Shown here piece after piece: positions 1 through 8,635 of a stretch of 64,000 nt of DNA. The translations under genes and the position numbers were made by a program. Each line of letters begins with the position of its first letter. Positions within the stretch are counted from its first letter, which is position 1. This DNA is from Gordonibacter sp. An230 (GTDB lineage: Bacteria > Actinomycetota > Coriobacteriia > Coriobacteriales > Eggerthellaceae), in assembly GCF_002159915.1 (NCBI RefSeq), contig NZ_NFJP01000004.1, positions 62,001 through 126,000 of the forward strand, written 5' to 3'. The notes under the pieces are model-generated. The model was not told where the DNA came from and made no database searches. It was given only the letters and a program-made list of their open reading frames with translations.

Positions 1-1038
1 TCGCTCGACGCGCCTGTCTTCGTGTCCGAAGCCGCTGCGGCAGTGGGGGAGTCGTCGGCAGGGCTGCAGGCTGGAGACGTCATGGATCTGGAAACGGCGC
101 TCAAGGCGCTGCTCGTGCCGTCCGGAAACGATGCGGCCGTAGCCATCGCCGAAGCGGTGGGAGGCGGCGTGGAGCCGTTCGTCGAGCGGATGAACGCGAA
201 AGCGGCGGAGCTTGGCTGCACCGACACCGTCTATGAGAATCCTCACGGACTTGATTACGACCAGTATGCAGGCGATCTTCACAGCACGGCGGCGGACGTG
301 GCAACCGTGGTCCGCCATGCGATGAAAAACGACCTGTTCCGCTCCATCGTGGCTGGCGGCAGCACCGACATCGCTGTGACGCGCGGCGGTGCGGAAACGA
401 CTATCCATCTGGAGTCCACCGATGGCTTCCTCGACGTTTACGAGCACGCCATCGGCGTCAAGACCGGCTTTACCGCCCTGGCAGGCCCTTCGTTCGCAGG
501 CGCCGCCGACAACGGTGATCGCGAGCTGTACGCCATCGTCATCCATTCGTCCTCGGAGGCTCAGCGTTTCGAGGACGCCAAAACACTGTGCGAGTGGGTT
601 TACGGGCACCTTGTATCCTATCCTTTGGCCAACAGCCCCGAGACGACGATGTATGAAGGCATGGAGGTTCCCGTCGTCGCCAAGGTTGCCCATGAGGGTT
701 GGATCGACAAGACCGTGAACGCAACGCTGTCCGACCCGAGCGCGTCGATCGACATCTTCGACCTCAACGGCAACGTGAGCCAGACCACGTCCTTCGAGAA
801 GCTCGACGGTGACGTGCGCGCAGGCGACAAGGTGGGCACGATCACGTTCAAGCAACGCAACGAGGAGATCGCCACGCTCGACCTCGTTGCGTGCGAAGAT
901 CTCGACGCGCCCGACTTCTTCGAAGGCGTGGGCATCTGGTGGGACCGGTTGTTCCGCGGCTTCTCGGGCCAGCCCCAGTCAGCTCAGTCCGTCACGTTGA
1001 ACGAGACACCGCTCGTCATCGACAAGACCGCCGAATGA
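1..1038 (+). CDS. D-alanyl-D-alanine carboxypeptidase (penicillin-binding protein 5/DacF type), 5' truncated
   Basis: Serine DD-carboxypeptidase (peptidase S11) that trims the terminal D-Ala of peptidoglycan stem peptides outside the membrane. The frame is open from base 1, so the gene starts upstream of the window; a GTG at 22 is probably internal because the SxxK catalytic motif is missing. The second motif is visible as SGN within PSGNDAA, and the third as KTG within GVKTGFT. The usual C-terminal beta-rich domain follows the catalytic domain. The stop lies about 20 bases before the next gene, an FHA-domain protein, so co-transcription is likely. The family assignment is firm; the exact paralogue (DacA or DacF) cannot be decided. 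Confidence 0.93.
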   Translation, partial: SLDAPVFVSEAAAAVGESSAGLQAGDVMDLETALKALLVPSGNDAAVAIAEAVGGGVEPFVERMNAKAAELGCTDTVYENPHGLDYDQYAGDLHSTAADVATVVRHAMKNDLFRSIVAGGSTDIAVTRGGAETTIHLESTDGFLDVYEHAIGVKTGFTALAGPSFAGAADNGDRELYAIVIHSSSEAQRFEDAKTLCEWVYGHLVSYPLANSPETTMYEGMEVPVVAKVAHEGWIDKTVNATLSDPSASIDIFDLNGNVSQTTSFEKLDGDVRAGDKVGTITFKQRNEEIATLDLVACEDLDAPDFFEGVGIWWDRLFRGFSGQPQSAQSVTLNETPLVIDKTAE

Positions 1039-1061
1039 GCGGCCCCAAGAGAGGATACGCC

Positions 1062-1502
1062 ATGACCACGCTCTGCCCCGTATGCAACAATACAGTCGAT
1101 CCCGACGCCGCCGTCTGTCCTCAGTGCGGTTTCAAGCTGCTCGGCGCAACGCAGCGCTTCGAACCCGTAGCGCTCGAAGACGCCCCGCCTTCCGTGGACG
1201 CTGCACCGCAGGCGCGCGCCGTTCTCCACGTGGTGCGCGGTCCGTCCTCCGGCGTGACGTTCCAGCTCGGCGACGCTCCTCTGTCCATCGGACGCAGCCC
1301 GCAATGCGATGTGTTCCTGAACGACATGACCGTGTCGCGCTCTCATGCCACGGTGGAGCCCGACGAGGGCGGTTACGTCATTCGCGACGACAACTCCTTC
1401 AACGGCGTATGGGTGAACAACGACAGCGTTGAGAGCCGAAAGCTCGCATCCGGCGACATCGTCCAGATCGGAGCGTTCTGCCTCGTCTACAAAGAGGAAT
1501 GA
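1062..1502 (+). CDS. Zinc-ribbon plus FHA domain protein
   Basis: A 146-residue protein. An N-terminal zinc ribbon with two CxxC pairs (CPVC, CPQC, residues ~5-23) is joined by a Pro/Ala linker to an FHA domain (residues ~50-140) with the signature elements IGRS, SRSHA and NSFNGVWVN. FHA domains bind phosphothreonine peptides, so this is probably a reader of Ser/Thr kinase signalling in cell-wall or division control; that role is inferred from the family and from the carboxypeptidase upstream. The ATG at 1062 is preferred because an AGAGAGGA ribosome-binding site precedes it; an in-frame ATG at 1035 overlaps the upstream stop and is the alternative. Confidence 0.88.
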   Translation: MTTLCPVCNNTVDPDAAVCPQCGFKLLGATQRFEPVALEDAPPSVDAAPQARAVLHVVRGPSSGVTFQLGDAPLSIGRSPQCDVFLNDMTVSRSHATVEPDEGGYVIRDDNSFNGVWVNNDSVESRKLASGDIVQIGAFCLVYKEE

Positions 1503-1588
1503 GGGGTTGCGCCGCAAGGACGCGACGCCTTTGCGGCGCACTTTGCCGTACAATAGCCTTCGGGTCAGCATTCAAGGAAGGTTCGCCT

Positions 1589-3343
1589 ATGGAACTGTTG
1601 TCGGGTAACGAAGCCATCGCCCAAGGAGCATGGGAGGCCGGAGCGCGTATCGCAACGGCGTACCCGGGCACGCCGTCCACCGAGACCATGGAGGCGTTCG
1701 CATGCAAAGACGGCGTGTACGCGGAGTGGTGCGTGAACGAGAAGGTGGCTGCGGAAGTGGGTCTGGGGGCCTCCGCTGCAGGCGCGCGTGTGCTGTCGAC
1801 GATGAAGCATGTCGGAGTGAACGTGGCGGCCGATCCGCTCTTCACCGCAGCGTACACGGGCGTTGGGGGAGGGTTCGTGATCCTGGCTGCGGACGATCCG
1901 GGCATGTACTCGTCGCAGAACGAGCAGGACTCCCACTGGTACGCCCGCGCGGCGCACATCCCCATGCTCGAGCCCGCCGACTCGGCTGAGGCGCTGCGCT
2001 TCGCACGCGAGGCCTACGAGTTGTCCGAGCGCTTCGACGTGCCGGTGCTCATCCGTTCCACAGTGCGCGTGTCCCACACGAAGACACCGGTCGAGCCGGG
2101 GGAGCGGACCGAGGTTCAAGCCAAGCCCTACGAAAGCGATCCGGCGAAGTGGGTCATGATGCCCGCATTCGCAAAGCCTCGTCGCAAAACGCAGCTCGAA
2201 CGCATCGACGCGCTGCGTTCCTGGGTTGAGGAATGCCCTTACAACGAGGTCGTGGGCAGGGGAGACGACATAGGTGTCGTGTGCGCGGGAGCGACTTTCC
2301 AGCACGTGGCCGAAGCGCTTCCGGAGGCGAGCGTGTTCAAGCTCGGGTGCACCTGGCCCTTGCCGGCCGAGCGCTTGCGCGCCTTCGCCGCGAGCGTGAA
2401 AGCCCTCTACGTGGTGGAAGAGGCCTCTGAGTACCTTTCTGAGAGCGTGCGCGCTTTGGGCATCGAACTGGCCCCGTTCCCTGGCGAGATGCCGCGCGAT
2501 GGCGAACTCAGCCCAGGTCTTGTGCGCGCGGCATTCGGCTTGGAACGGCCTGCGCATCTGCCAGCGCCAGACAACGTGCCCGGACGGCCTCCGGCTTTGT
2601 GCGCGGGCTGTCCGCATCGCCTCGTGTTCAAGGAGCTCTCTCGTATGAAGGCCGTGGTGACGGGCGACATCGGCTGCTACACGCTCGGCGCGCTGCCGCC
2701 GCTCTCGGCCATGGACACGTGCGTGGACATGGGCGCTTCGGTATCCATGTCTCATGGATTTGAACTGGCTTGGTCAAACGTCGAGCATCGCCCCGTCGTG
2801 GGCGTCATTGGCGATTCGACATTCGCCCACTCGGGTCTGTCGGCGCTCATCTCCACCGTGTACAACAAAGGCGGCGGCACCGTGTGCGTGCTTGACAACC
2901 GTACGACGGCCATGACCGGCCGCCAAGGCAACCCCTTCAATGGAGAGACTTTGCAGAAGCGACCCTCGCGCGAGCTCGATCTCGAGGGCATCGTGCGCGC
3001 CGTTGGCGTGGAGGATGTGCGCACCGTCGATCCTAACGACGCGCTGGCCACCCGGCGCGCGCTCAAGGAGGCCGTAGCCAACCCGGAACTCTCGGTGCTC
3101 GTGTTCCGCAGCCCCTGCGTGCTCATCGACCGCGTGAGGAAGCCCGCCTTCGCCGTGACCGATGCGTGCACCGCCTGCGGCGTGTGCTCGACGCTCGGCT
3201 GCCCGGCCATCGCCAAGGACGCCGAGGGCCATGCGCTCATCGACCCCGTGCAGTGCATCGGCTGCGGCCAGTGCGCCCAGTATTGCGCGTTCAAGGCCAT
3301 CGTGCAGCCTGACGCGCCGTCGGAAGGAGGCTCCCATGGGTAG
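1589..3343 (+). CDS. iorA: Indolepyruvate:ferredoxin oxidoreductase, alpha subunit
   Basis: A 584-residue thiamine-diphosphate enzyme. With IorB it oxidatively decarboxylates aryl pyruvates from aromatic amino-acid transamination to aryl-acetyl-CoA, reducing ferredoxin. The N-terminal PFOR-like domain (AYPGTPSTE) is followed by the TPP-binding domain (GDIGCYTLG, GDSTFAHSG, DNRTTAMTGRQ). A C-terminal double [4Fe-4S] ferredoxin module has cysteines at 527, 530, 533 and 538, then 556, 559, 562 and 566. The start is chosen by the AAGGAAGG site just upstream of ATG 1589. It overlaps iorB by 8 bases and leads an operon with an ACT protein and paaK. Length and domain order are normal for IorA. Confidence 0.96.
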   Translation: MELLSGNEAIAQGAWEAGARIATAYPGTPSTETMEAFACKDGVYAEWCVNEKVAAEVGLGASAAGARVLSTMKHVGVNVAADPLFTAAYTGVGGGFVILAADDPGMYSSQNEQDSHWYARAAHIPMLEPADSAEALRFAREAYELSERFDVPVLIRSTVRVSHTKTPVEPGERTEVQAKPYESDPAKWVMMPAFAKPRRKTQLERIDALRSWVEECPYNEVVGRGDDIGVVCAGATFQHVAEALPEASVFKLGCTWPLPAERLRAFAASVKALYVVEEASEYLSESVRALGIELAPFPGEMPRDGELSPGLVRAAFGLERPAHLPAPDNVPGRPPALCAGCPHRLVFKELSRMKAVVTGDIGCYTLGALPPLSAMDTCVDMGASVSMSHGFELAWSNVEHRPVVGVIGDSTFAHSGLSALISTVYNKGGGTVCVLDNRTTAMTGRQGNPFNGETLQKRPSRELDLEGIVRAVGVEDVRTVDPNDALATRRALKEAVANPELSVLVFRSPCVLIDRVRKPAFAVTDACTACGVCSTLGCPAIAKDAEGHALIDPVQCIGCGQCAQYCAFKAIVQPDAPSEGGSHG

Positions 3344-3947
3344 CGCGACCACCGTGCTCCTCTGCGGCGTCGGCGGGCAGGGCACCATCCTCGCCGCCGA
3401 CCTCTTGGCCCATACAGCCCTCGAGTCGGGGTACGACGCGAAAGTGTCCGAAATCCATGGCATGTCCCAACGCGGCGGAGCGGTGACCACCGTCGTGCGC
3501 TTCGGGCAAGAACCCGTGCTCTCCATGGTGAGCGATCCCGGACGGGCCGACTGCGTCGTGTCGTTCGAGACCACCGAGGCCCTGCGCAACCTGGCCAACG
3601 TGCGCGAGGGCGGCTATCTCCTGGTGGCTGATGAGTCCATTCAGCCGCTGCCTGTGCTCATCGGGCGCGCGGCCATGCCCGAGCATCCGCAGGAGACGCT
3701 CGCGGCGGCCGGAGCCACGCTCATTCCCGCCGGCGAGATAGCCCGCGAGGTGGGCAGCCCGAAGTCAGTGAACGTGGTGCTGCTGGGGGCGCTCGCCACG
3801 CGCCTGGCCTTCCCGCAAAATGCCTGGGAACGCGTGATCGCGCGACGCGTGCCGACCCGAACTGTGGAGGCCAATGTGGCCGCGTTCCGAGCAGGGTTCG
3901 ATTTCGCCCGCGCAGCCGAAGAAGCGGAGAGGGGAAACGCGTCATGA
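3336..3947 (+). CDS. iorB: Indolepyruvate:ferredoxin oxidoreductase, beta subunit
   Basis: A 203-residue gamma-type PFOR subunit that partners IorA. The N-terminal GVGGQGT motif followed by MSQRGGAVTT is typical of the family and lies in the nucleotide/CoA-related fold of 2-oxoacid:ferredoxin oxidoreductases. ATG 3336 follows the strong ribosome-binding site GGAAGGAGG inside the end of iorA, so the two subunits are translationally coupled and made in equal amounts. The stop overlaps the next ATG by four bases. Assignment rests on adjacency to a clear IorA and on these motifs. Confidence 0.95.
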   Translation: MGSATTVLLCGVGGQGTILAADLLAHTALESGYDAKVSEIHGMSQRGGAVTTVVRFGQEPVLSMVSDPGRADCVVSFETTEALRNLANVREGGYLLVADESIQPLPVLIGRAAMPEHPQETLAAAGATLIPAGEIAREVGSPKSVNVVLLGALATRLAFPQNAWERVIARRVPTRTVEANVAAFRAGFDFARAAEEAERGNAS

Positions 3948-4378
3948 GCGTTCAGCAGATCAGCGTCTTTTTGGAGAGCCGTCCTGGGCACTTGCGCCGC
4001 GTGCTCGACGCATTCGAGGATTCGCACGTGAACGTGCGCGGCTACAGCGCGTCTGACACGGGCGACTACGGCATCGTGCGCTTCGTGGTGGACGACCCCG
4101 CCCGCGCGCTCGAGGTGCTGGCCGACATGGGCGCGGCAGCTACAGCTGCCGATGTGCTGTGCCTGCGCCTGAACGACGAGCCTGGCGAGCTTGCGCGCGT
4201 CATGGGGGTTATGGCCGACTGCGACATCAACGTGACGTACAGCTATTCGCTCATCTCCACGTTCATCGTGCTCTCAGTGAAGGATATCGCTCGAGCGGAG
4301 GAGCTTTTGGCCGCCCAGCCGGTGGAGCTCGTGCGCAAAGCCGACCTTGCTGCGCCGCTTGCGGACCGAAGGGCGTGA
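3944..4378 (+). CDS. Tandem ACT-domain protein
   Basis: A 144-residue protein built only of two ACT domains: residues ~4-68 start with QISVFLESRPGHL, and ~70-135 start with LCLRLNDEPGEL. ACT domains bind amino acids and regulate enzymes allosterically. This family sits beside iorAB and paaK in many anaerobes, so it plausibly senses aromatic amino acids or acids and tunes the neighbouring enzymes; the ligand is inferred. It is coupled to iorB by an ATGA overlap and to the next gene by a GTGA overlap. No catalytic domain is present. Confidence 0.9.
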   Translation: MSVQQISVFLESRPGHLRRVLDAFEDSHVNVRGYSASDTGDYGIVRFVVDDPARALEVLADMGAAATAADVLCLRLNDEPGELARVMGVMADCDINVTYSYSLISTFIVLSVKDIARAEELLAAQPVELVRKADLAAPLADRRA

Positions 4379-5748
4379 GCGTCGTGACCGACGTCACTGT
4401 GAAAGGCGCGGCGTTGGCCGCCGCCGCGGCAGGCGACTTCTCAGGCCTGCCCATCCACAACCCCTCCATCGAGTGCGCCTCGCGCGAACGCATCCGCGCC
4501 ATCCAGCTGGAGAAGCTGATCGCGCAGGTGGCCTGGACCTACGAGCGCGTGCCATGGTACCGAGCCCGCATGGAAGAGCGGGGCGTGTCGCCCGCCGACA
4601 TCCGCACGCTCGAAGACGTGCGCAAGCTGCCGTTCACGGACAAGTCCGCCCTGCGCGACACGTTCCCTTACGGCCTGTTCGCCGTGCCGCTTTCCGAGGT
4701 GGCGGAGCTGCATGCCTCCTCGGGCACCACGGGCAAGCCCATCGTGGTGGGCTACAACGCCCACGACATGGACATGTGGGCCGACTGCATCATGCGCCTC
4801 GTGCAGATGGCCGGCGTCGTGCCGGGCGACCGCGCGCAGATGGCGTTCGGCTACGGCATGTTCACCGGCGGCTTCGGCCTGCACTACGGGCTGCAGAGGC
4901 TCGGATGCATGATGATTCCCGCAGGCTCGGGCAACACCGAGCGCCATATCGCCATGATCGAGGATTACGGCACCACGGTGCTCGTCGCCACGCCGTCCTA
5001 CGCCCTGCACATGTGCGAGGTGGGGGAGAAGATGGGCTTCGACTGGGAGAAGTCGACGCTGCGCGTAGGGCTCTTCGGCGGCGAGCCGTGCCCTCCGGGC
5101 CTCAAGGCCGAGATCGAGGCTCGCATGCACATCGTGTGCACGGACAACTACGGCCTGACCGAGGTTATGGGTCCGGGCGTGTCGGGCGAGTGCCTCGCCT
5201 CGCGCGACACGCAGCACATCGCCGAGGACCACTTCCTCTGGGAGGTCGTCGACCCCGACACCGGCGAGCCGGTGGCGGAAGGCGAGATGGGCGAGCTCGT
5301 TCTCACGCCTCTCGGAAAGCAGGCTATCCCTGTGCTGCGCTATCGCACGCACGACCTGACCCGCGTGGTCACGGAGCCCTGCGCGTGCGGCCGCACCACG
5401 GCGCGCATGCAGAAAGTGCGGGCGCGCTCGGACGACATGCTCATCATCCGCGGCACGAACGTGTTCCCCTCCCAGGTGGAAGACGTGCTGGCCGGTATCG
5501 ACGGCGTCACGCCGCACTACCGCATCGTCGTGGACAACGAAGGCGGCCTCGACCGTATGACCGTGCACGCGGAGCTCAAGCCCGAGGCGTTCTCGGACTC
5601 GTTCGAGGACATGGAGAACCTGCGCCGCTCCATCGAGGAGAGGCTCAAGGGCATGCTCCTCGTGGGCGTGCGCGTGAAGCTCGTCGAGCCCGGCGGCATT
5701 GAGCGCTCGCTCGGCAAGACCAAGCATGTCGAGGATCTGCGGAAGTAG
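4375..5748 (+). CDS. paaK: Phenylacetate-CoA ligase (AMP-forming)
   Basis: A 457-residue ANL-superfamily adenylate-forming enzyme that interconverts aryl acetates and their CoA thioesters with ATP. Visible motifs are the ATP-binding loop SSGTTGKP (residues ~115-122), YGLTE, the hinge region RYRTHDL, and a PaaK-type C-terminal domain starting near IIRGTNVFP. Start GTG 4375 overlaps the stop of the ACT gene; a second GTG at 4384 is possible. In this operon it may run in reverse, making ATP and aryl acetate from the aryl-acetyl-CoA produced by IorAB, as proposed for fermentation of aromatic amino acids. That direction is inferred. Confidence 0.94.
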   Translation: MSVVTDVTVKGAALAAAAAGDFSGLPIHNPSIECASRERIRAIQLEKLIAQVAWTYERVPWYRARMEERGVSPADIRTLEDVRKLPFTDKSALRDTFPYGLFAVPLSEVAELHASSGTTGKPIVVGYNAHDMDMWADCIMRLVQMAGVVPGDRAQMAFGYGMFTGGFGLHYGLQRLGCMMIPAGSGNTERHIAMIEDYGTTVLVATPSYALHMCEVGEKMGFDWEKSTLRVGLFGGEPCPPGLKAEIEARMHIVCTDNYGLTEVMGPGVSGECLASRDTQHIAEDHFLWEVVDPDTGEPVAEGEMGELVLTPLGKQAIPVLRYRTHDLTRVVTEPCACGRTTARMQKVRARSDDMLIIRGTNVFPSQVEDVLAGIDGVTPHYRIVVDNEGGLDRMTVHAELKPEAFSDSFEDMENLRRSIEERLKGMLLVGVRVKLVEPGGIERSLGKTKHVEDLRK

Positions 5749-5819
5749 TTCTAGTCGGGGCCGCGCATGCTGAGGCCCCGACAGCAGCGGCGGCCCTACC
5801 GTCGATTTTGACGAGCGTC

Positions 5820-5962
5820 CTGCTGCAAAACTCCCGATTTCGGCGCTTCGCTTTCCAGGTCGACGAGCCATGCAAGCCATCACCTGGGCACATGCGGGCG
5901 AGCTCGTTCGAATCGACCATCTCGCGTTCGAGATACCGCCAAAATCGAAGGTTTTGCAGCAG
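5820..5962. repeat. Long imperfect inverted repeat between paaK and gluQ
   Basis: Two 26-base arms (5820-5845 and 5937-5962) are inverted copies with four differences; the outer 12 bases are identical (CTGCTGCAAAAC against GTTTTGCAGCAG). Three of the four differences would still form G-U wobbles in a minus-strand transcript. The 91-base interior holds shorter complementary segments (GGTCGA/TCGACC, CATG..GCC/GGC..CATG), so the whole could fold into one long branched hairpin. No open reading frame of note is inside. It fills most of the 279-base gap. It could be a structured RNA, a terminator or a relic of a small mobile element; nothing decides between these. Confidence 0.75.
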
Positions 5963-6027
5963 CTGGCACCGCTATGCGCTCCTACGGGAGGGCGATCGGC
6001 GATTGCGCATCGACAGGAGGAGGACCG

Positions 6028-6969
6028 ATGGGCGCAATTCCTTCGCATACCGACATTGTCGGCCGGTTCGCGCCGTCTCCGACGGGGCGGATGCACGCAG
6101 GCAACGTGTTCGCGGCGCTCGTGGCGTGGCTCGTGGCGAAATCGCAGGGCGGAAAGATCGTGCTGCGCATCGAGGATCTCGATGCCGAGCGCTCGAAGCC
6201 CGCATACGCAGATGCAGTGCGACGCGACTTTGAAGCGCTCGGGCTTCTCTGGGATGAGGGTCCGTACTTCCAGCACGACCGCACGGAGGCCTATCGCGCG
6301 GCCTTCGACGAGCTGCGCGCCCGCGACCTTGTCTACCCCTGTTTCTGCACGCGCGCCGACCTGCATGCGACCTCGGCGCCGCACCGCGGTGAGAAACCGG
6401 TGTACCCGGGCACCTGCCGCAACCTGAGCGACGAAGAGCGGATGGCTCGCGCACGAGAGCGCACGCCTGCACAACGCCTGATGGTGCCCGACGAGCGCAT
6501 CGCCTTCATCGATCAGGTGCAGGGGCCTTACGAACAGAACCTCGCCTCCGACTGCGGCGACTTCCTCGTGAAGCGTTCGGACGGCGCCTTCGCCTACCAG
6601 CTAGCCGTCGTCGTGGACGATGCGGCCCAAGGCATCACGTCGGTAGTGCGCGGCGTTGACCTCCTATGTTCGACGCCGCAGCAGCTCTACCTGCAAAGGC
6701 TGCTCGGCCTGCCGCATCCGACCTATGCGCATATCCCTCTTCTTGTCGCCGAACGCGACCGCCGGCTCTCGAAGCGCGATCACGACGCCGCACTCGACGC
6801 GCTGATCGAGCGCTTCAAGACGCCTGCTGGCGTCATCGGACATATCGCCGGCATCACAGGCCTCGCGCCCACCTGCGATCCCGTTACCCCCGAGGAGCTG
6901 TTGCGGTCATTCGACCTCGCCGCCCTTCACGCGACCTTTCCCGACCTCGTTCAGCTGCAGTGGCGCTAG
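6028..6969 (+). CDS. gluQ: Glutamyl-queuosine tRNA(Asp) synthetase
   Basis: A 313-residue GluRS catalytic-domain homologue without the anticodon-binding domain. It activates glutamate and attaches it to queuosine in the anticodon of tRNA-Asp. The N-terminal FAPSPTGRMHAGN holds the HIGH-like motif and RLSKRDHD (residues ~250-257) the KMSKS-like motif. A zinc-binding cluster is suggested by CFC and a later Tyr/Cys pair (residues ~108-130). At 313 residues it is the length of GluQRS, not of full GluRS (~470). Start ATG 6028 follows the strong site GGAGGAGG. Confidence 0.93.
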   Translation: MGAIPSHTDIVGRFAPSPTGRMHAGNVFAALVAWLVAKSQGGKIVLRIEDLDAERSKPAYADAVRRDFEALGLLWDEGPYFQHDRTEAYRAAFDELRARDLVYPCFCTRADLHATSAPHRGEKPVYPGTCRNLSDEERMARARERTPAQRLMVPDERIAFIDQVQGPYEQNLASDCGDFLVKRSDGAFAYQLAVVVDDAAQGITSVVRGVDLLCSTPQQLYLQRLLGLPHPTYAHIPLLVAERDRRLSKRDHDAALDALIERFKTPAGVIGHIAGITGLAPTCDPVTPEELLRSFDLAALHATFPDLVQLQWR

Positions 6970-7135
6970 GCTTCGAATCGAGCGGCTGCCATGGCTTTTC
7001 TTCCCCGCATCTCCATCCCAACCGCCTCCATCAAGTGAAAGAGCGCGGAAAAGAGGCGACGCGACCAGCCTCGGCCGTCGCCTCATGAGAAGGCGCGCCA
7101 AGCCCTCTGTCTTCGATACGCTCCCGGCATGTCCC

Positions 7136-7612
7136 TTACGCGAGGGCGGCGAGCATGCCGACAGCGATAACGGCGACGATAACGGCGACCACGAACACGA
7201 TGGTTCGCGTATGCAAGTGGTCGAGACGCGCTGTGCGGGCGCGTCTCGAAACGGCATCCTCCACCCCTTCCGGACGGTTGGGTCGCTGCACGACGAAGAA
7301 CCAAGCGAGCGCCACGACAAACGCGAGGAACGCGGCATTGTTGGCCATCGTCGCGATCGATGCGAGGTCGTGCGCGCCAGCGAGCCTTGCTGCCAGGAAC
7401 AGCACGAGCGTGGCCATGAGCGCGCAGCACACGGCGAGCACGACGGCCATGCGTCGCCCAAGTGCCCGACATGACGATGCGTCCTCTTCCGAACAGGACG
7501 CATCGTCCACGAGCAAGGCGAGCCATGAACCGCGCCAGAGCATAACGCCCATGATCGCGAACACGGCCAAAACGATGAGCGTTGCCGCAAAAGCGGCGAC
7601 GGTTGCTTCCAT
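7136..7612 (-). CDS. DUF3784-like integral membrane protein
   Basis: A 158-residue hydrophobic protein with about four predicted membrane segments: residues ~5-25, ~55-75, ~88-108 and ~135-155. A conserved-looking LWRG follows the first segment and an acidic stretch then leads to GRRMAVVL. The same pattern occurs in the 76-residue protein at 59781-60011, so the two are probably paralogues. Start ATG 7612 has the site AAGGAG. It lies 15 bases after menA and is likely its operon partner. Function is unknown; DUF3784 is named from the overall pattern only. Confidence 0.8.
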   Translation of the reverse strand: MEATVAAFAATLIVLAVFAIMGVMLWRGSWLALLVDDASCSEEDASSCRALGRRMAVVLAVCCALMATLVLFLAARLAGAHDLASIATMANNAAFLAFVVALAWFFVVQRPNRPEGVEDAVSRRARTARLDHLHTRTIVFVVAVIVAVIAVGMLAALA

Positions 7613-7627
7613 GGAGACTCCTTCGCG

Positions 7628-8635
7628 TCAGGGTACGAGCACGGCACCGCCAGCCAAGATGGCGGCAGCATAGAACGCTCCGAGGGCGACGTTCACGCCG
7701 CATACCTGCGCCATGGCGCCTATGCGCGAGATAGGTGCAAGCGGATTGGACAAAAGCGCCTTGAACAGGGGGTAAGCCGCCATCAGCATGAATGGCAGCA
7801 CCACGACTCCGCCCGGGAAAAACGCAATCACGAGCACGATGATGGCAGACACCCATGCGTACACCGCGCCGTGGTACAGCCGTCGTGTGCGCGCGCGGCC
7901 AAGCAGCACGGGCAACGTTCGGCGGCCCGACTCCGTGTCCTTCTCGATGTCGCATGCGTTGTTCGTGAGCATGATGAGCCCCACGCCGATGATGGTGGGC
8001 ACGGCCCACAAGAGCGCACGCAGATCGAAGGAGCCGGTCAGAGCTTGATAGCACGCGAGCGGAATGAGACCGCCCATCACGAACCCGCTCGCAAGCTCGC
8101 CGACGGGCAGATAGGAAAGCGGCGTCTTGCCGGCAGAGTACAACACGACGACGACTGCACCGGCACCGCCTATGGCAAGCGGGATCCAGCCGGCGACCCA
8201 AACGACGTAGGCTCCTATAACGAACGCTGCGGCCAAGAACCCGACAGCGAGGACGAGCGCCGAACGCGGGTTCACGTTGTTGTAAACGAGCACGGCATCG
8301 GCGGGGTCAACGTTGTCGTCGAGCGAGTCGGAGCCCTTCACGTAGTCGTAGTAGTCGTTGAACGTGTTCACAGCCGACTGCATGAGCACGCAGATGACGA
8401 GCAACGCGCACGTCATCATCACCGACACGGAAGGCATACGCGCAAGGGCGGCGGCGGTCGCCACGAGAGCGGGCAGGATTGCCGCCGGCCAAGTATGCGG
8501 CGCCGCAAGCTGAACGGCCATGCGAACCGTGAGGCGAGAGCGGGCGCTTTCCTCCCCGTTCCCCTTTCCGTTCGCCCCTTCCGAGCCAAAGGCCCCTCCG
8601 ACCCCGTCGACAGAACCATGCGCCCCTGCGCTCAT
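7628..8635 (-). CDS. menA: 1,4-dihydroxy-2-naphthoate polyprenyltransferase
   Basis: A 335-residue UbiA-family membrane prenyltransferase that joins a polyprenyl chain to 1,4-dihydroxy-2-naphthoate in menaquinone synthesis. The first aspartate-rich motif is NTFNDYYDYVKGSD (residues ~90-103) and the second NNACDIEKDTESGRRTLP (residues ~215-232), both binding magnesium-pyrophosphate. Eight or nine hydrophobic segments are visible. The first ~35 residues are a Gly/Ser/Glu-rich extension. ATG 8635 overlaps the stop of the upstream DUF2974 gene and is preceded by GAAGG. Other quinone-linked UbiA enzymes are possible, but the motifs fit MenA best. Confidence 0.9.
   Translation of the reverse strand: MSAGAHGSVDGVGGAFGSEGANGKGNGEESARSRLTVRMAVQLAAPHTWPAAILPALVATAAALARMPSVSVMMTCALLVICVLMQSAVNTFNDYYDYVKGSDSLDDNVDPADAVLVYNNVNPRSALVLAVGFLAAAFVIGAYVVWVAGWIPLAIGGAGAVVVVLYSAGKTPLSYLPVGELASGFVMGGLIPLACYQALTGSFDLRALLWAVPTIIGVGLIMLTNNACDIEKDTESGRRTLPVLLGRARTRRLYHGAVYAWVSAIIVLVIAFFPGGVVVLPFMLMAAYPLFKALLSNPLAPISRIGAMAQVCGVNVALGAFYAAAILAGGAVLVP

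Noticed and set aside
5905-5920. GTTCGAATC resembling a tRNA T-loop
   Set aside because: No acceptor stem, anticodon arm or CCA context fits; it is part of the inverted-repeat element.
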